The notes below the pieces were generated by a model, which was not told the origin of the DNA, made no database searches, and worked only from the letters and a program-made list of their open reading frames with translations. The translations under genes were made by a program, and so were the position numbers. Of a stretch of DNA of 28,526 nucleotides, positions 14,839-23,501 are shown piece by piece; positions within the stretch are counted from its first letter, which is position 1, and every line of letters begins with the position of its first letter. Source of the DNA: Acetatifactor sp. (GTDB lineage: Bacteria > Bacillota > Clostridia > Lachnospirales > Lachnospiraceae); contig JAEDDX010000034.1 of the NCBI GenBank assembly GCA_016293615.1, positions 1 to 28,526 on the forward strand, given 5' to 3'.

Positions 14839-17226
14839 TTATTTAAAAGTTACAATTGTGACACCGGCGTCACCTTCTCCGTATTCGCCCAGGCGGAATT
14901 CCTTCACATACTTCAGGCGTTTGAGGTGGCTGTGCACCGCGCTCCTGAGAGCACCGGTACCCTTGCCGTGTACGACTCTGACACTGGGAAGGTGTGCGAG
15001 GTAGGCGTCGTCGAGATACTTGTCGAGAGCCGCCAGCGCTTCGTCCACGGTCTTGCCGAGGAGATTGATCTCGGTCGAAATGGACATGGTCTTGGACATC
15101 TTGAGTTTGCCGGAGCCGGAGGAAGTCTTGGGAAGCACACTCGCGGCTGCCGCGTCGTCATCCCTGACCAATACAATATCTTTGATATTGGTCTGTGTGC
15201 GGATAATGCCGCACTGTACGAAGAGAGCGCCCTTGGCGTCAGGCAAAGTGCTGACGATACCTTTAAGGCCCATGGAGAGGATGCGTACCGTATCTCCCTT
15301 CTTCAGCTTCTTGGGATCGAGCGCCTTTCTGACGGGCGCATTGGGCGGTGTCTTCAGGGCCAGGCGGTCATTCTTCTCACTGATTTTGTCACGAACCTGC
15401 TGACGCTTTTTCTCCAGCTCCCTGATATCGGAGCCGGCGTTGACCTTGTGGAAGTCGCGGATGGTTTCGTCGGCGATCTCCTTCGCCTCCTGCAGAATCT
15501 CTCTGGCCTTCTCGTTTGCATCCCGCAGGATCTTATCCTTTGCCTGGTCGATTTTTTCGTTCTTTTTCTCCAGCTGCTCCTGTAAAGTGCGGATGCGTGC
15601 CTTGTAATCGGCGATTTCCTTCTGTTCCTTTTCGATGGTGATGCGGCTTTGTTCCAGATCGGCAATGACATCCTCGAAACTCTTTTCTTCCTTGCCGATC
15701 TGCTCTTTTGCGGCATCGATGATCTCATCGGGAAGTCCCAGCTTGGAAGAAATCGCAAAGGCGTTACTTTTTCCGGGGATACCGATCAGCAGCCGGTAGG
15801 TGGGCTGCAGGGTCTCTACGCTGAATTCGCAGCAGGCATTTTCCACGAAATCAGTGGAGAGGGCATAGATTTTCAGCTCGCTGTAATGTGTGGTTGCCAT
15901 GGTGCGGATGCCGCGGTCATGCAGATAATTTAAGATGGAAATGGCAAGTGCCGCGCCTTCCGTCGGATCGGTGCCTGCACCCAGCTCGTCAAATAAGCAC
16001 AGAGAATCCGCATCGGCATGCTTTAAAATGTGGACAATGCTCTTCATGTGGGAGGAGAATGTGGACAAACTCTGCTCGATGCTCTGCTCATCACCGATGT
16101 CAGCGTATACTTCCGTGAAGATGGAAAGCTCGGAGCGGTCAAGCGCGGGGATGTGCAGCCCGGCCTGCCCCATCAGAGTGAACAGTCCGACGGTCTTTAA
16201 GGAGACTGTCTTGCCGCCGGTGTTGGGACCGGTGATGATGAGGAGGTCGAAATCCTTACCCAGCCGGATATCGATCGGAACAACACTTTTTTTGTTCAGG
16301 AGAGGATGTCTGCCTTTTCGGATGTGGATGATATGGTCATTGTTAAACAAGGGTTCGGTCGCGTTCATTTCCATCGCAAGCTTTGCCTTGGCAAAGATAA
16401 AGTCTAACTGCGTCATCACCTTCTGGTTGACGGCAAGCTCCTTGGTGTGTTCCCCTGCCATGCTGCTTAATGTGGCCAGAATCACCTGAATCTCTTCCTT
16501 CTCGGCAAGCTCCAGTTCGCGAATCTGGTTGTTCAGGCTCACGACGGATGCGGGCTCGATAAAATAAGTGGAGCCGGATGCGGACTGATCGTGGATCATA
16601 CCCGTAACGGCACCCTTGTACTCTGCCTTGACGGGGATACAGTAACGATTGTTTCTCATGGTGATGACGGCATCCTGCAGATAGGTGCGATATGCGCCGG
16701 TCAGCATGGAATTCAGCTGAGAATGGATCTTCTCGCCGGTCTGGATCATGGAGCGGCGGATGCTTTTCAGCTTCGGGCTTGCGTCGTCCGCGATTTCCTC
16801 TTCGGACAGGATACAGCGATTGATTTCATTGGCAACCTGGGTCAGAGGAGTCAGCTGTCCGAACAATTCACTCAAAGAATCGTCAGGTGCGTCGTCGCGG
16901 TCTTTTTTTCCGTATGTTTTGATGCGGGCTACATTATCCAGAACGGCCGCTATCTTCATTAACTCAAGGATGGACAGAGTCGTTCCGATCTCCAGGGAAC
17001 GGATGGAAAAGCCCAGATCTGAATTGCTTCCGAAAGAAGTGCTGCCAACCTGAAACAGGCGGGTCAGTGCATCTGCAGTCTGCTTCTGATTTGCCGCAAT
17101 CTCCTCTAAATCCGTGGAGGGAAGCAGTTCATTGCACAGCTTTTTGCCGGGCGCAGAATCAGCCTTCTGTGTCAGAAGCTCGATTATTTTGGTATATTCC
17201 AGTGTTGATAAAACTTTCTGATTCAT
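14839..17226 (-). CDS. mutS2: MutS2 (ribosome-collision/recombination ATPase) with Smr domain
   Basis: 795 residues, normal for MutS2. There is no mismatch-recognition domain. The clamp and core region covers 1-300. Walker A ITGPNTGGKTVSLKT is near 330, Walker B LCLFDELGAGTDPTEG near 410 and TTHYSELK shortly after. A long coiled coil covers 510-620. A KOW-like strand (KKLKKGDTVRILSMGLKG) and the Smr domain (last 75 residues, with VRVVHGKGTGALR) follow. Known roles are suppression of recombination and, in Bacillus, splitting of collided ribosomes. The Smr start reads INLLGKTVDEAL in place of the usual LDLRG-type motif, so nuclease activity of this domain is doubtful. Confidence 0.95.
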   Translation of the reverse strand: MNQKVLSTLEYTKIIELLTQKADSAPGKKLCNELLPSTDLEEIAANQKQTADALTRLFQVGSTSFGSNSDLGFSIRSLEIGTTLSILELMKIAAVLDNVARIKTYGKKDRDDAPDDSLSELFGQLTPLTQVANEINRCILSEEEIADDASPKLKSIRRSMIQTGEKIHSQLNSMLTGAYRTYLQDAVITMRNNRYCIPVKAEYKGAVTGMIHDQSASGSTYFIEPASVVSLNNQIRELELAEKEEIQVILATLSSMAGEHTKELAVNQKVMTQLDFIFAKAKLAMEMNATEPLFNNDHIIHIRKGRHPLLNKKSVVPIDIRLGKDFDLLIITGPNTGGKTVSLKTVGLFTLMGQAGLHIPALDRSELSIFTEVYADIGDEQSIEQSLSTFSSHMKSIVHILKHADADSLCLFDELGAGTDPTEGAALAISILNYLHDRGIRTMATTHYSELKIYALSTDFVENACCEFSVETLQPTYRLLIGIPGKSNAFAISSKLGLPDEIIDAAKEQIGKEEKSFEDVIADLEQSRITIEKEQKEIADYKARIRTLQEQLEKKNEKIDQAKDKILRDANEKAREILQEAKEIADETIRDFHKVNAGSDIRELEKKRQQVRDKISEKNDRLALKTPPNAPVRKALDPKKLKKGDTVRILSMGLKGIVSTLPDAKGALFVQCGIIRTQTNIKDIVLVRDDDAAAASVLPKTSSGSGKLKMSKTMSISTEINLLGKTVDEALAALDKYLDDAYLAHLPSVRVVHGKGTGALRSAVHSHLKRLKYVKEFRLGEYGEGDAGVTIVTFK

Positions 17227-17331
17227 AATTCTCCTATATATGCGATATCATTGCAAAAATCTGATAGAATGACAGTCTCTGCCAAAAGTATAACACAACT
17301 TTTCATAAAGTGCGAGAGATTACTCTTTTTA

Positions 17332-17359
17332 TTGACTTTTTTATGAATCATGGAATAAT
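17332..17359 (+). promoter_or_regulatory. promoter of the MFS transporter gene
   Basis: TTGACT (17332-17337), 16 bases, AATAAT (17354-17359). The predicted start near 17366 lies before the chosen ATG at 17394 and after the earlier in-frame start at 17310, which supports the shorter protein. Confidence 0.65.
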
Positions 17360-17393
17360 GGAAGAAGAAGTCGATCGATACGGGAGAATTCCA

Positions 17394-18602
17394 ATGAAAC
17401 ATAAGAAAAAGTTTGGTTATCAGAGCACGATCAATGCCTGCTTTGTCGGATTTGTCGTCCAGGCGATCGTGAACAATTATGTGCCGCTATTGTTTTTGAC
17501 CTTTCAGAATACCTATCAGATACCGCTTTCGAAGATCACACTGCTTGTGACGCTCAACTTCGGGCTGCAGCTGACCGTTGACCTGCTCTCGGTGTTTTTC
17601 GTGGACAGAATCGGTTACCGGATTTCGCTCGTCGCAGCGCATCTGTGCGCGACGTCAGGACTGGTGCTTCTGGCGGTTCTGCCGGAGCTTCTGCCGGACC
17701 CCTACGCGGGAATCCTCATTGCAGTCATGATCTACGCCGTGGGCGGCGGACTTCTGGAAGTGCTCGTCAGCCCTGTCATGGAAGCCTGCCCGACGGAGCA
17801 TAAGGAAAAGGCGATGAGCATGCTTCACTCCTTCTATTGCTGGGGACATGTGGGCGTCGTTCTGTTTTCCACTGCTTTCTTTGCCCTGTTTGGCATTGAA
17901 AACTGGAGGATCCTGGCATGCATCTGGGCAAGCATTCCTTTTGTAAACGCTCTTCTGTTCGCAAAGGTTCCGATAGCGCCGCTCATTCAGGACGGTGAGA
18001 GAGGATATACATTAGGGGAATTATGCCGGCAGAAGATTTTCTGGGTCTTTTTGCTGATGATGCTCTGCGCAGGCGCAAGCGAACTCTCCGTCAGCCAGTG
18101 GGCGTCCGTATTTGCGGAGAGAGCGCTTGGAGTCAGCAAGACGATTGGCGATCTGACCGGGCCGATGTCCTTTGCGATTCTGATGGGTATCTCCAGAGCC
18201 TTTTATGGCAAATATGGTGATAAGATCAATCTGGACACTTTTATGATCGGCAGCAGTATTCTCTGTGTCATTGCCAACCTGTGCATCACACTGACCAAGT
18301 CACCCGCGTTGGGACTGATTGGCTGTGCCCTCTGCGGTCTGTCCGTCGGTATCATGTGGCCGGGAACCTTCAGCAAGGCCTCCGCTGCCATCCCCAGAGG
18401 AGGCACTGCAATGTTTGCCCTGATGGCGCTCGCCGGTGACATGGGATGCTCGAGCGGACCGACCTTGGTCGGAATGGTCTCGAGTGCGATGGGCGACGAT
18501 CTGAAAAGGGGAATTTTGGCAGCAGTCTGTTTTCCGATTGTTCTGGCAGCAGCCATTCTGAGCCTGAGAATCTCCCCCGGGAAGCAAAAGAAAACGGTAT
18601 AA
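17394..18602 (+). CDS. MFS transporter
   Basis: About 402 residues and 12 membrane helices. Seen are a VDRIGYR loop between helices 2 and 3 (MFS motif A-like), a conserved SMLHSFYCWGHVGV at helix 5, a central loop near ERGYTLGELCRQK, and ISRAFYGKYGDKINL between helices 8 and 9. This subfamily is common in Lachnospiraceae and is loosely related to FucP/FHS sugar permeases; the substrate is unknown. GGGAGAA lies six bases before the ATG. Monocistronic, with its own promoter; the next promoter overlaps its stop codon. Confidence 0.88.
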   Translation: MKHKKKFGYQSTINACFVGFVVQAIVNNYVPLLFLTFQNTYQIPLSKITLLVTLNFGLQLTVDLLSVFFVDRIGYRISLVAAHLCATSGLVLLAVLPELLPDPYAGILIAVMIYAVGGGLLEVLVSPVMEACPTEHKEKAMSMLHSFYCWGHVGVVLFSTAFFALFGIENWRILACIWASIPFVNALLFAKVPIAPLIQDGERGYTLGELCRQKIFWVFLLMMLCAGASELSVSQWASVFAERALGVSKTIGDLTGPMSFAILMGISRAFYGKYGDKINLDTFMIGSSILCVIANLCITLTKSPALGLIGCALCGLSVGIMWPGTFSKASAAIPRGGTAMFALMALAGDMGCSSGPTLVGMVSSAMGDDLKRGILAAVCFPIVLAAAILSLRISPGKQKKTV

Positions 18603-18604
18603 AC

Positions 18605-18633
18605 TTTACTTTCTCCATGATTTTCGATATACT
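18605..18633 (+). promoter_or_regulatory. promoter of the htrA-like/yhaM/rlmD transcript
   Basis: TTTACT (18605-18610), 17 bases, TATACT (18628-18633). It starts two bases after the MFS stop codon. AAAGGAG precedes the ATG at 18658. Confidence 0.65.
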
Positions 18634-18657
18634 GAAATGGCTTAGAAAGGAGCTTTC

Positions 18658-19971
18658 ATGGCAGAACAGGAAAATAACAATTCGAACTCATTTATCAAAG
18701 AAACAGTGAAGCAGCGTCCTTTGGACAGAAAGAAGCTCCTGCGAAAAACCATGATGACGGCTCTGATGGCGGTCATCTTCGGAACGGTGGCCTGTGTGAC
18801 CTTTCTGGTGCTGGAGCCGTTCATCAGCAAGCACATTACGCCGGAGGAGAAACCGCAGATCGTCATTTTCCCCACCGATGACGATGAGATGAACCCTGAG
18901 GATATGCTTGCAGAGAACATTCCCTCGGAGAGCGAAGATAAGGATTCCTTTGAAGAAGAACACCTCGAAGAGATCTTGTCCGGAATGGTAATGACGAAGG
19001 ACAACTATAAGGAGCTGTATTCCTCCATGGCAGAGTATGTACAGGAGCTGAGGACATACATGGTTACCGTCACAGCCCTTACCTCCGGAAAAGACTGGTT
19101 CAACAACATGAAAGAGAGCAGTAATCAGACCTCAGGTGTTGTTTTGCTGGATAATGGAGTGGAACTGCTGGTGCTCGCGGACAGCAATGTGCTGGTGAAG
19201 GCGGAGAGCCTTGTCGTGACCTTTTATAACGGTTCACAGGCGACAGCACATATCAAGCAGACCGACAGCCTCACAGGTCTGGCTATTCTGGCAGTACCTT
19301 TGGACGAACTGCCCAAGGAGATCAAAGATGAACCGCTCCATTATCCGATGCTCGGTTCCTCCAACAACGGCAATATGCTGGGTATGCCGGTGGTCGCGAT
19401 GGGAAGCCCTACGGGAAATGTGAATTCCATCGGATACGGTATGATCATTTCCGCCAGTGTATTATATTCCGTGCCCGAGAGAAATTATAAGATGCTTCAG
19501 ACCAATATCCACGGTAGCGAAAATCCAAGCGGCGTCTTGTTTGATCTGGACAGACGCATCATTGGTATCATAACCTCCGACAAAACAGAATCCGACATAG
19601 AAAATGTGATTTCCGCATATGGTATCACAGAGCTTCGAAAGATTCTGGAAAAAATGTCAAACGGACAGAAATCCGCGTATCTCGGAATCAGCGGCATGTC
19701 AGTCCCCAAGGAAGTCAGCGTCTACTACAAAGTGCCCAGCGGCGGTTTTGTCAGCAGTGTTGACATGGATTCTCCGGCAATGCGCGCGGGCATTCATCAG
19801 GGAGACATTATCTGTGATGTGAACGGTCGAAACATCAGTACCTTCACGGAATACTCCAACATCCTGATGAGCATGCAGCCGGGGGATGAGGTGGACATTA
19901 CAGTCAAGCGCTTAAGTCAGGACGAATATAAGGAAATTGTGTTTCATATGGAAACAGGAGAGGTAGAATAG
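18658..19971 (+). CDS. HtrA-like trypsin-fold protein with PDZ domain, probable pseudoprotease
   Basis: 437 residues. The order is: cytoplasmic Lys/Arg-rich start, one membrane helix (about 31-53), acidic linker (60-105), trypsin-like domain (about 130-325) and PDZ domain (about 335-430, with YLGISG and GGFVSSVDMDSPAMRAGIHQGDII). Compared with DegP/HtrA, the catalytic His position (LTNNHVV) reads LADSNVL (Asn177), and the Asp position (TDLAVLK) reads TGLAILA (Gly207). GNSGGPL has become NPSGVLF, with a Ser (291) that may still align. Two of three triad residues are therefore gone, and I expect no protease activity. It may bind envelope proteins through PDZ. It is three bases upstream of yhaM. 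Confidence 0.87.
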   Translation: MAEQENNNSNSFIKETVKQRPLDRKKLLRKTMMTALMAVIFGTVACVTFLVLEPFISKHITPEEKPQIVIFPTDDDEMNPEDMLAENIPSESEDKDSFEEEHLEEILSGMVMTKDNYKELYSSMAEYVQELRTYMVTVTALTSGKDWFNNMKESSNQTSGVVLLDNGVELLVLADSNVLVKAESLVVTFYNGSQATAHIKQTDSLTGLAILAVPLDELPKEIKDEPLHYPMLGSSNNGNMLGMPVVAMGSPTGNVNSIGYGMIISASVLYSVPERNYKMLQTNIHGSENPSGVLFDLDRRIIGIITSDKTESDIENVISAYGITELRKILEKMSNGQKSAYLGISGMSVPKEVSVYYKVPSGGFVSSVDMDSPAMRAGIHQGDIICDVNGRNISTFTEYSNILMSMQPGDEVDITVKRLSQDEYKEIVFHMETGEVE

Positions 19972-19974
19972 AGT

Positions 19975-20916
19975 ATGAAGTTTATTAAGGATCTGAAGGA
20001 AGGCGACAGAGTCTTCGATATTTATCTGTGCAAACACAAGCAGGCAGCAGTGACTAAGAACGGCAAGGCTTACGAAAATGTAGTTTTACAGGACAAAACA
20101 GGAACCATAGACGCAAAGGTTTGGGAGCCGAATAACCCCGGAATTGCAGACTATGACGCTTTGGATTACATAGAAGTGTACGGAGATGTCACCAGCTATA
20201 ACGGCATGCTGCAGGTGAGCGTGAAGAGAATCCGTGTCTGCGGCGAGGGTGAGTATGAACCTGCCAACTACCTGCCTGTCAGCAGCAAGGATATCAACGA
20301 CATGTACAAAGAACTGACCGGCCTGATCGCAAGCATCGGGGACCCTTACCTGAAAAAACTGCTGGAATCCTTCTTTGTAGAGGATGAAGAGTTTTCTAAG
20401 GCATTCCGGAACTCTTCCGCAGCTAAATCCGTGCATCACGGCTTTGTGGGAGGACTTCTTGAGCATACACTGAGCGTTGCAAAGCTCTGCGATTTCTATT
20501 GCAGCCAGTATCCGGCACTCAAGAGAGACCTGCTGATTTGTGCCGCACTTTGCCACGACATCGGTAAGACACGAGAGATTTCGGCATTTCCCGAAAATGA
20601 TTATACCGACGACGGACAGCTCCTGGGACATATCGTGATGGGCTCCCAGATGATTGCCGAGAAAGCATCGCGCATTGAGAATTTCCCCCATATGACCCTG
20701 AGCCAGCTGACACACTGCATTCTGGCCCACCACGGAAAGTATGAGTTCGGTTCTCCGAAGATTCCGGCCCTGATGGAGGCTCTGGCACTCAACTATGCAG
20801 ACGACACCGACGCGAAGCTCGAGACCTTCAAGGAGATCTTGGAGAACAACAAAGACAACAGCGGCTGGTTTGGTTACAACAGACTGTTTGAGTCCAACCT
20901 ACGCGCGACAAAATAA
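19975..20916 (+). CDS. yhaM: YhaM-like 3'-5' exoribonuclease (OB fold plus HD domain)
   Basis: 313 residues, matching Bacillus YhaM in length. The N-terminal OB fold (1-100, with VVLQDKTGTIDAKVW) binds nucleic acid. The HD domain begins at HHGFVGGLLEHTLSVAKL and contains the metal motif LCHDIGK, then GHIVMGSQMI and CILAHHGKYEFGSP with further His ligands. It trims RNA 3' ends, and in Bacillus DNA ends as well. It is coupled to the pseudoprotease gene (gap of three bases) and lies 23 bases before rlmD. Confidence 0.94.
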   Translation: MKFIKDLKEGDRVFDIYLCKHKQAAVTKNGKAYENVVLQDKTGTIDAKVWEPNNPGIADYDALDYIEVYGDVTSYNGMLQVSVKRIRVCGEGEYEPANYLPVSSKDINDMYKELTGLIASIGDPYLKKLLESFFVEDEEFSKAFRNSSAAKSVHHGFVGGLLEHTLSVAKLCDFYCSQYPALKRDLLICAALCHDIGKTREISAFPENDYTDDGQLLGHIVMGSQMIAEKASRIENFPHMTLSQLTHCILAHHGKYEFGSPKIPALMEALALNYADDTDAKLETFKEILENNKDNSGWFGYNRLFESNLRATK

Positions 20917-20939
20917 CGCATTGATGAGAAAGACAGGAT

Positions 20940-22736
20940 ATGAAAAAAAACAAAACCTTTCAGAAGAATGAGTATGTGACAGTATCCATCGATGATATCG
21001 GTTCCGAGGGAGAAGGCATCGGAAGAATCGACGGGTTCACCGTCTTTGTAAAAGACGCGGTCGTCGGCGACACCGTGGAAGCGAAGCTGGTTAAAATCAA
21101 GAAACACTATGCCTATGCAAGACTGGAGAAGGTTCTCTTACCTTCTCCTTTTCGTGTTGCGCCCGCCTGCGCCTGTCACAGACAGTGCGGCGGCTGTCAG
21201 CTGCAGGCACTATCCTATGAAAAGCAGCTGGAATTTAAACAGAACAAAATCCGCAACAACCTGATTCGTCTCGGCGGTTTTGATGCAGCTTTCGTGGACG
21301 AGCGCATGGAGCCGATCGTCGGGATGGACGAGCCCTGGCACTATCGCAACAAGGCCCAGTATCCTGTCGGAACAGACAGAGAGGGCAACATTATCACCGG
21401 ATTCTATGCCGGAAGGACGCATTCCATCATAGCAAATACGGACTGTCTCCTGGGTGTCGAAGAAAATCAGGCAATACTCGAGACCATCCTTACCTATATG
21501 AGAAAAAATCGGGTGAGTTCCTATGATGAGACGACCGGAAAGGGTCTCGTTCGCCATATCCTGATTCGTAAAGGCTTCACCAGCGGAGAGCTCATGGTCT
21601 GCCTGATCATCAATGCGGACGGCAAAAGACAGGAGTATCTTCCCAACCGGCAGGAACTCATTCGCAGCTTAAGCGCCATACAGGGAATGAAAAGTATCTC
21701 CGTAAGCATCAATACCGAGAAGACCAATGTCATCATGGGCAAGGAGATCCATACCCTATGGGGCAGCGATACCATTTCCGATGTCATCCATGTGCGTGAT
21801 ATGCAAAGAGAGGGCTACCCCTTCACCGGGAAAGAACTGACCTTCAGCATCTCGCCCTTGTCCTTCTACCAGGTAAACCCCGTACAGACGGAAAAGCTTT
21901 ATAGTCTGGCGCTCGAATATGCAGGCCTGACCGGAAATGAGACCGTCTGGGATCTGTACTGCGGTATCGGTACGATTTCCCTCTTCCTTGCAGGCAGTGC
22001 AAAGAAGGTCTGCGGCGTAGAAATCATTCCCCAGGCCATCGATGACGCGCGTGAAAATGCCGAAAGGAACAACATCAAGAATGCTGAGTTTTTTGTCGGC
22101 AAAGCTGAGGAAGTACTGCCTGCGTTCTATGCCGGACAGCAGACAACCGAAAGCAGCCGCGCGCCCCAAGCTTCAGGAAAAGCAGCACCCGATCAGGACA
22201 GTCAGCCCGACATGCTTCACCCCGATGTCATCGTGGTCGACCCGCCGAGAAAAGGCTGCGATGCAATCTGCCTTGACACCATGCTCAAGATGAGACCCGA
22301 TCGAATCGTCTATGTCAGCTGCGATTCCGCTACCCTCGCAAGGGATCTCCGCATCCTGCACGACGGTGGATATGAGATACAGAAGATCAGGGGCGTGGAC
22401 CAGTTTGGGATGACGGTACATGTGGAAACGGTATGTTTATTGTCCAAACTTCATGAGGCGAAGCATCATGTGAATGTGAGACTTGACATGGACGAGATGG
22501 ATTTAACGGCGGCTGAGAGCAAGGCTACTTATGAGGAGATAAAGAAGTATGTGGCGGAGCATAATGACGGGATGAGGGTGACGAATCTCTATATTGCACA
22601 GGTTAAGAAGAAGTGCGGCATTATTGAGAGGGAGAACTATAATAAACCGAAATCAGAAGATGAGATGCAACCACAGTGTCCGAAGGATAAGGAAAAGGCG
22701 ATTATGGAAGCGTTGAAGGCGTATAAAATGATATAA
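20940..22736 (+). CDS. rlmD: 23S rRNA (uracil-C5)-methyltransferase, RlmD/RlmCD type, with C-terminal extension
   Basis: 598 residues, about 140 more than typical. The TRAM domain (1-60) is followed by the iron-sulphur Cys cluster (CACHRQCGGCQL). The SAM domain begins at WDLYCGIGTISLFLAG. DPPRKGCD and the nucleophile motif YVSCDSATLARDL are intact. A Gln/Ser/Pro/Ala-rich insert of about 25 residues (AGQQTTESSRAPQAS...) precedes VIVVDPP. From residue 503 (22446) a 96-residue extension follows the normal end (HVETVCLLS), with DEMDLTAAESKATYEEIKKYV, YIAQVKKKCGIIERENYNKP and MEALKAYKMI. Such extensions are common in Clostridia. Base use becomes AT-richer in the extension. The enzyme makes m5U in 23S rRNA. 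Confidence 0.93.
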   Translation: MKKNKTFQKNEYVTVSIDDIGSEGEGIGRIDGFTVFVKDAVVGDTVEAKLVKIKKHYAYARLEKVLLPSPFRVAPACACHRQCGGCQLQALSYEKQLEFKQNKIRNNLIRLGGFDAAFVDERMEPIVGMDEPWHYRNKAQYPVGTDREGNIITGFYAGRTHSIIANTDCLLGVEENQAILETILTYMRKNRVSSYDETTGKGLVRHILIRKGFTSGELMVCLIINADGKRQEYLPNRQELIRSLSAIQGMKSISVSINTEKTNVIMGKEIHTLWGSDTISDVIHVRDMQREGYPFTGKELTFSISPLSFYQVNPVQTEKLYSLALEYAGLTGNETVWDLYCGIGTISLFLAGSAKKVCGVEIIPQAIDDARENAERNNIKNAEFFVGKAEEVLPAFYAGQQTTESSRAPQASGKAAPDQDSQPDMLHPDVIVVDPPRKGCDAICLDTMLKMRPDRIVYVSCDSATLARDLRILHDGGYEIQKIRGVDQFGMTVHVETVCLLSKLHEAKHHVNVRLDMDEMDLTAAESKATYEEIKKYVAEHNDGMRVTNLYIAQVKKKCGIIERENYNKPKSEDEMQPQCPKDKEKAIMEALKAYKMI

Positions 22737-22742
22737 AGAGTT

Positions 22743-22754
22743 GCCATTCATGCG
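22743..22754 (+). promoter_or_regulatory. single LytTR-type half-site before the regulator gene
   Basis: GCCATTCATGCG shares an exact 11-base core (CCATTCATGCG) with the first repeat at 24248-24258. No second copy is found 21 bases to either side. It lies 28 bases before the regulator start, which would suit autoregulation. Confidence 0.45.
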
Positions 22755-22782
22755 ATTTACTGGGATAAGAGGAGTGATAAAT

Positions 22783-23490
22783 ATGAGAATGGCGATTGTT
22801 GATGATGTACTTGCTGAGCAGGAGATCATAAAGAAATACATCATAGAATGGGCGAGCATTCATAATGAAATGATAGAATTTCGCTGTTTTGAAAATAGCG
22901 AAAGCTTTTTGTTTTCATGGGAAGATGATAAATCTTATGATTTACTGGTTCTTGATATTGAAATGGGGGAAATGAACGGGCTTGAATTAGCCAGGAGAAT
23001 GCGAACAGAAGGTGCATTGATTCCAATTCTCTTTGTGACCGGATATGATGAATATATGCAATATGGCTATGATGTAGATGCATTGCATTATTTGTTGAAA
23101 CCGGTGAATAAAGATAAATTGTTTTTGACACTTAATAAAATCGGGACATCTAGTCAGGAAAAGAAAAACTGTTTGATACTAAGTACAAAGGATGAAGTAA
23201 AAAGAATAGTGGTCAATGATTTGATGTATGTTGAAGCAAATGGGCATGGAAGCACCATTCATATGAAAGATTGTGTTTTTGAAGCAAGAGAATCCTTCGG
23301 AACCATTGAAAAAAGTATACTTGGAGATGGTCATTTGTTAAAGTGCCATAGGGCGTTTATCGTTAATTTGCATTATTGTGCTGCAATAAAAAATGGAAGT
23401 ATGATTTTAGATAATAACGAAACAATCCCTATATCCAGAAATCATGTAAAGGATATGCAGACGCAGTTTATCAGGTATTATAAAGGGTAA
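22783..23490 (+). CDS. LytTR-family response regulator (AgrA-like)
   Basis: 235 residues. The receiver domain (1-120) has the acidic pair VDD (residues 6-8), phospho-acceptor Asp58 in LLVLDIEMG, the Thr switch in FVTGYDEY and Lys in YLLKPVN. The LytTR DNA-binding domain (about 135-235) contains VVNDLMYVEANGHGSTIHM, ARESFGTIEKSI and the HRAFIVNLHYCAAI block. The family binds pairs of 9-bp direct repeats and usually controls peptide-signalling or bacteriocin genes. I start it at the ATG at 22783, which follows AGAGGAG; the in-frame ATG at 22741 overlaps the half-site. AT-rich codon use differs from the upstream genes. Confidence 0.94.
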   Translation: MRMAIVDDVLAEQEIIKKYIIEWASIHNEMIEFRCFENSESFLFSWEDDKSYDLLVLDIEMGEMNGLELARRMRTEGALIPILFVTGYDEYMQYGYDVDALHYLLKPVNKDKLFLTLNKIGTSSQEKKNCLILSTKDEVKRIVVNDLMYVEANGHGSTIHMKDCVFEARESFGTIEKSILGDGHLLKCHRAFIVNLHYCAAIKNGSMILDNNETIPISRNHVKDMQTQFIRYYKG

Positions 23491-23501
23491 GGGGGATGGA
23501 A

